Shown: piece after piece, positions 5,230 to 5,537 of the stretch | How positions within the stretch are numbered: the first letter of the stretch is position 1 | How the letters are laid out: each line of letters begins with the position of its first letter | Assembly (NCBI GenBank): GCA_002705125.1 | Contig: PAHQ01000051.1 | Span: 1-5,537, forward strand | DNA length: 5,537 bases | Origin: Verrucomicrobiales bacterium | GTDB taxonomy: Bacteria; Verrucomicrobiota; Verrucomicrobiia; Verrucomicrobiales; DEV007 | Reading direction: 5' to 3' | Translations under genes and position numbers: made by a program | Notes under the pieces: model-generated | Told to the model about the DNA's origin: nothing | The model's input: only the letters and a program-made list of their open reading frames with translations | Database searches by the model: none

Positions 5230-5537
5230 ATGGGTACAATCAATCGACAAATCATAGTAAATAAATTCTCGACTCCAGAAGAAGGAGTTTCAGTCAGAGA
5301 GCAAGATTACAAAGATCCAAAACCTAATGAACTGATTATTAAAACCGGTTACTGTCCCATTAATCCAGCAGACCTTAATGTCATAGAGGGGAAGTATGGA
5401 AGACTCCCTGAACTACCTGCCGTCATAGGCAATGAGGGAAGCGGTCAAGTAATCGCTGTCGGTAAAGAATGCGAGCATTTCAAAGAAGGGGACCACGTTC
5501 TCTATATGAACCGGCAAGACTGCTGGCAAGAATTCGT
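5230..5537 (+). CDS. MECR/ETR1-like 2-enoyl-CoA reductase, N-terminal part (3' end outside window)
   Basis: The first 102 codons of a medium-chain dehydrogenase/reductase protein; the frame is still open at the right edge. This is the GroES-like domain. It contains PINPADLNVIEGKYG (43-57), LPELPAVIGNEG (59-70) and GQVIAVG (72-78), close to the pattern of mitochondrial trans-2-enoyl-CoA reductase, which reduces enoyl thioesters with NADPH in fatty-acid synthesis. GNEG replaces the GHE of zinc alcohol dehydrogenases, pointing to a zinc-free reductase. Tyr56 matches the position of the catalytic Tyr I recall in fungal Etr1. The NADPH-binding domain lies outside the window. A quinone reductase or other MDR enzyme is the alternative. 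ATG at 5230 is the best start; a TTG two codons earlier is possible. No Shine-Dalgarno is visible. It is divergent from the esterase operon. Confidence 0.82.
   Translation, partial: MGTINRQIIVNKFSTPEEGVSVREQDYKDPKPNELIIKTGYCPINPADLNVIEGKYGRLPELPAVIGNEGSGQVIAVGKECEHFKEGDHVLYMNRQDCWQEF

Overview
The window looks like ordinary chromosomal DNA of a moderately AT-rich Gram-negative bacterium, most likely of the Verrucomicrobiota (PVC group). Three things point there: a perfect TGTTC-N4-GAACA palindrome in front of recN, which is the LexA-box form I recall for Verrucomicrobia; RecN sequence variants of a kind I associate with PVC bacteria (ASSGE signature, HGPHDHHS loop); and an exported esterase/SMP-30 pair plus a C-terminal 'SDNLxxW...FYRF' domain, both of which I associate with marine Verrucomicrobia and Planctomycetes. 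No 16S rRNA or other decisive marker is present, so this is an inference.

Layout from left to right. (1) 1-759 (+): the 3' part of a repetitive coiled-coil protein, open at the left edge. It is built of 14-residue (42-bp) repeats, followed by a Gly4 linker and a small beta-type C-terminal domain. (2) 764-1546 (-): a PhnP-like metallo-beta-lactamase-fold phosphodiesterase, convergent with the first gene (4-bp gap). (3) 1547-1684: a divergent control region with a LexA box over a likely recN promoter. (4) 1685-3349 (+): recN, full length. (5) 3372-4262 (-) and 4259-5131 (-): a two-gene operon, transcribed leftwards. It encodes an exported alpha/beta-hydrolase esterase and then an exported SMP-30/gluconolactonase-like beta-propeller, joined by an ATGA stop/start overlap. 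(6) 5132-5229: a 98-bp divergent region. (7) 5230-5537 (+): the start of an MECR/ETR1-like 2-enoyl-CoA reductase (MDR superfamily), cut by the right edge.

How the genes work together: recN is probably an SOS gene for double-strand-break repair, controlled by LexA. The esterase and SMP-30 protein share an operon and both carry Sec signal peptides, so they probably act together outside the cytoplasm on ester or lactone substrates. The PhnP-like enzyme, the reductase and the coiled-coil protein show no clear functional link to their neighbours. I see no RNA gene, CRISPR array, insertion sequence, phage module or defence island. I do not think the window holds a new multi-gene system. The most distinctive items are the LexA-box/recN architecture and the repetitive coiled coil with a regular Asp core layer.
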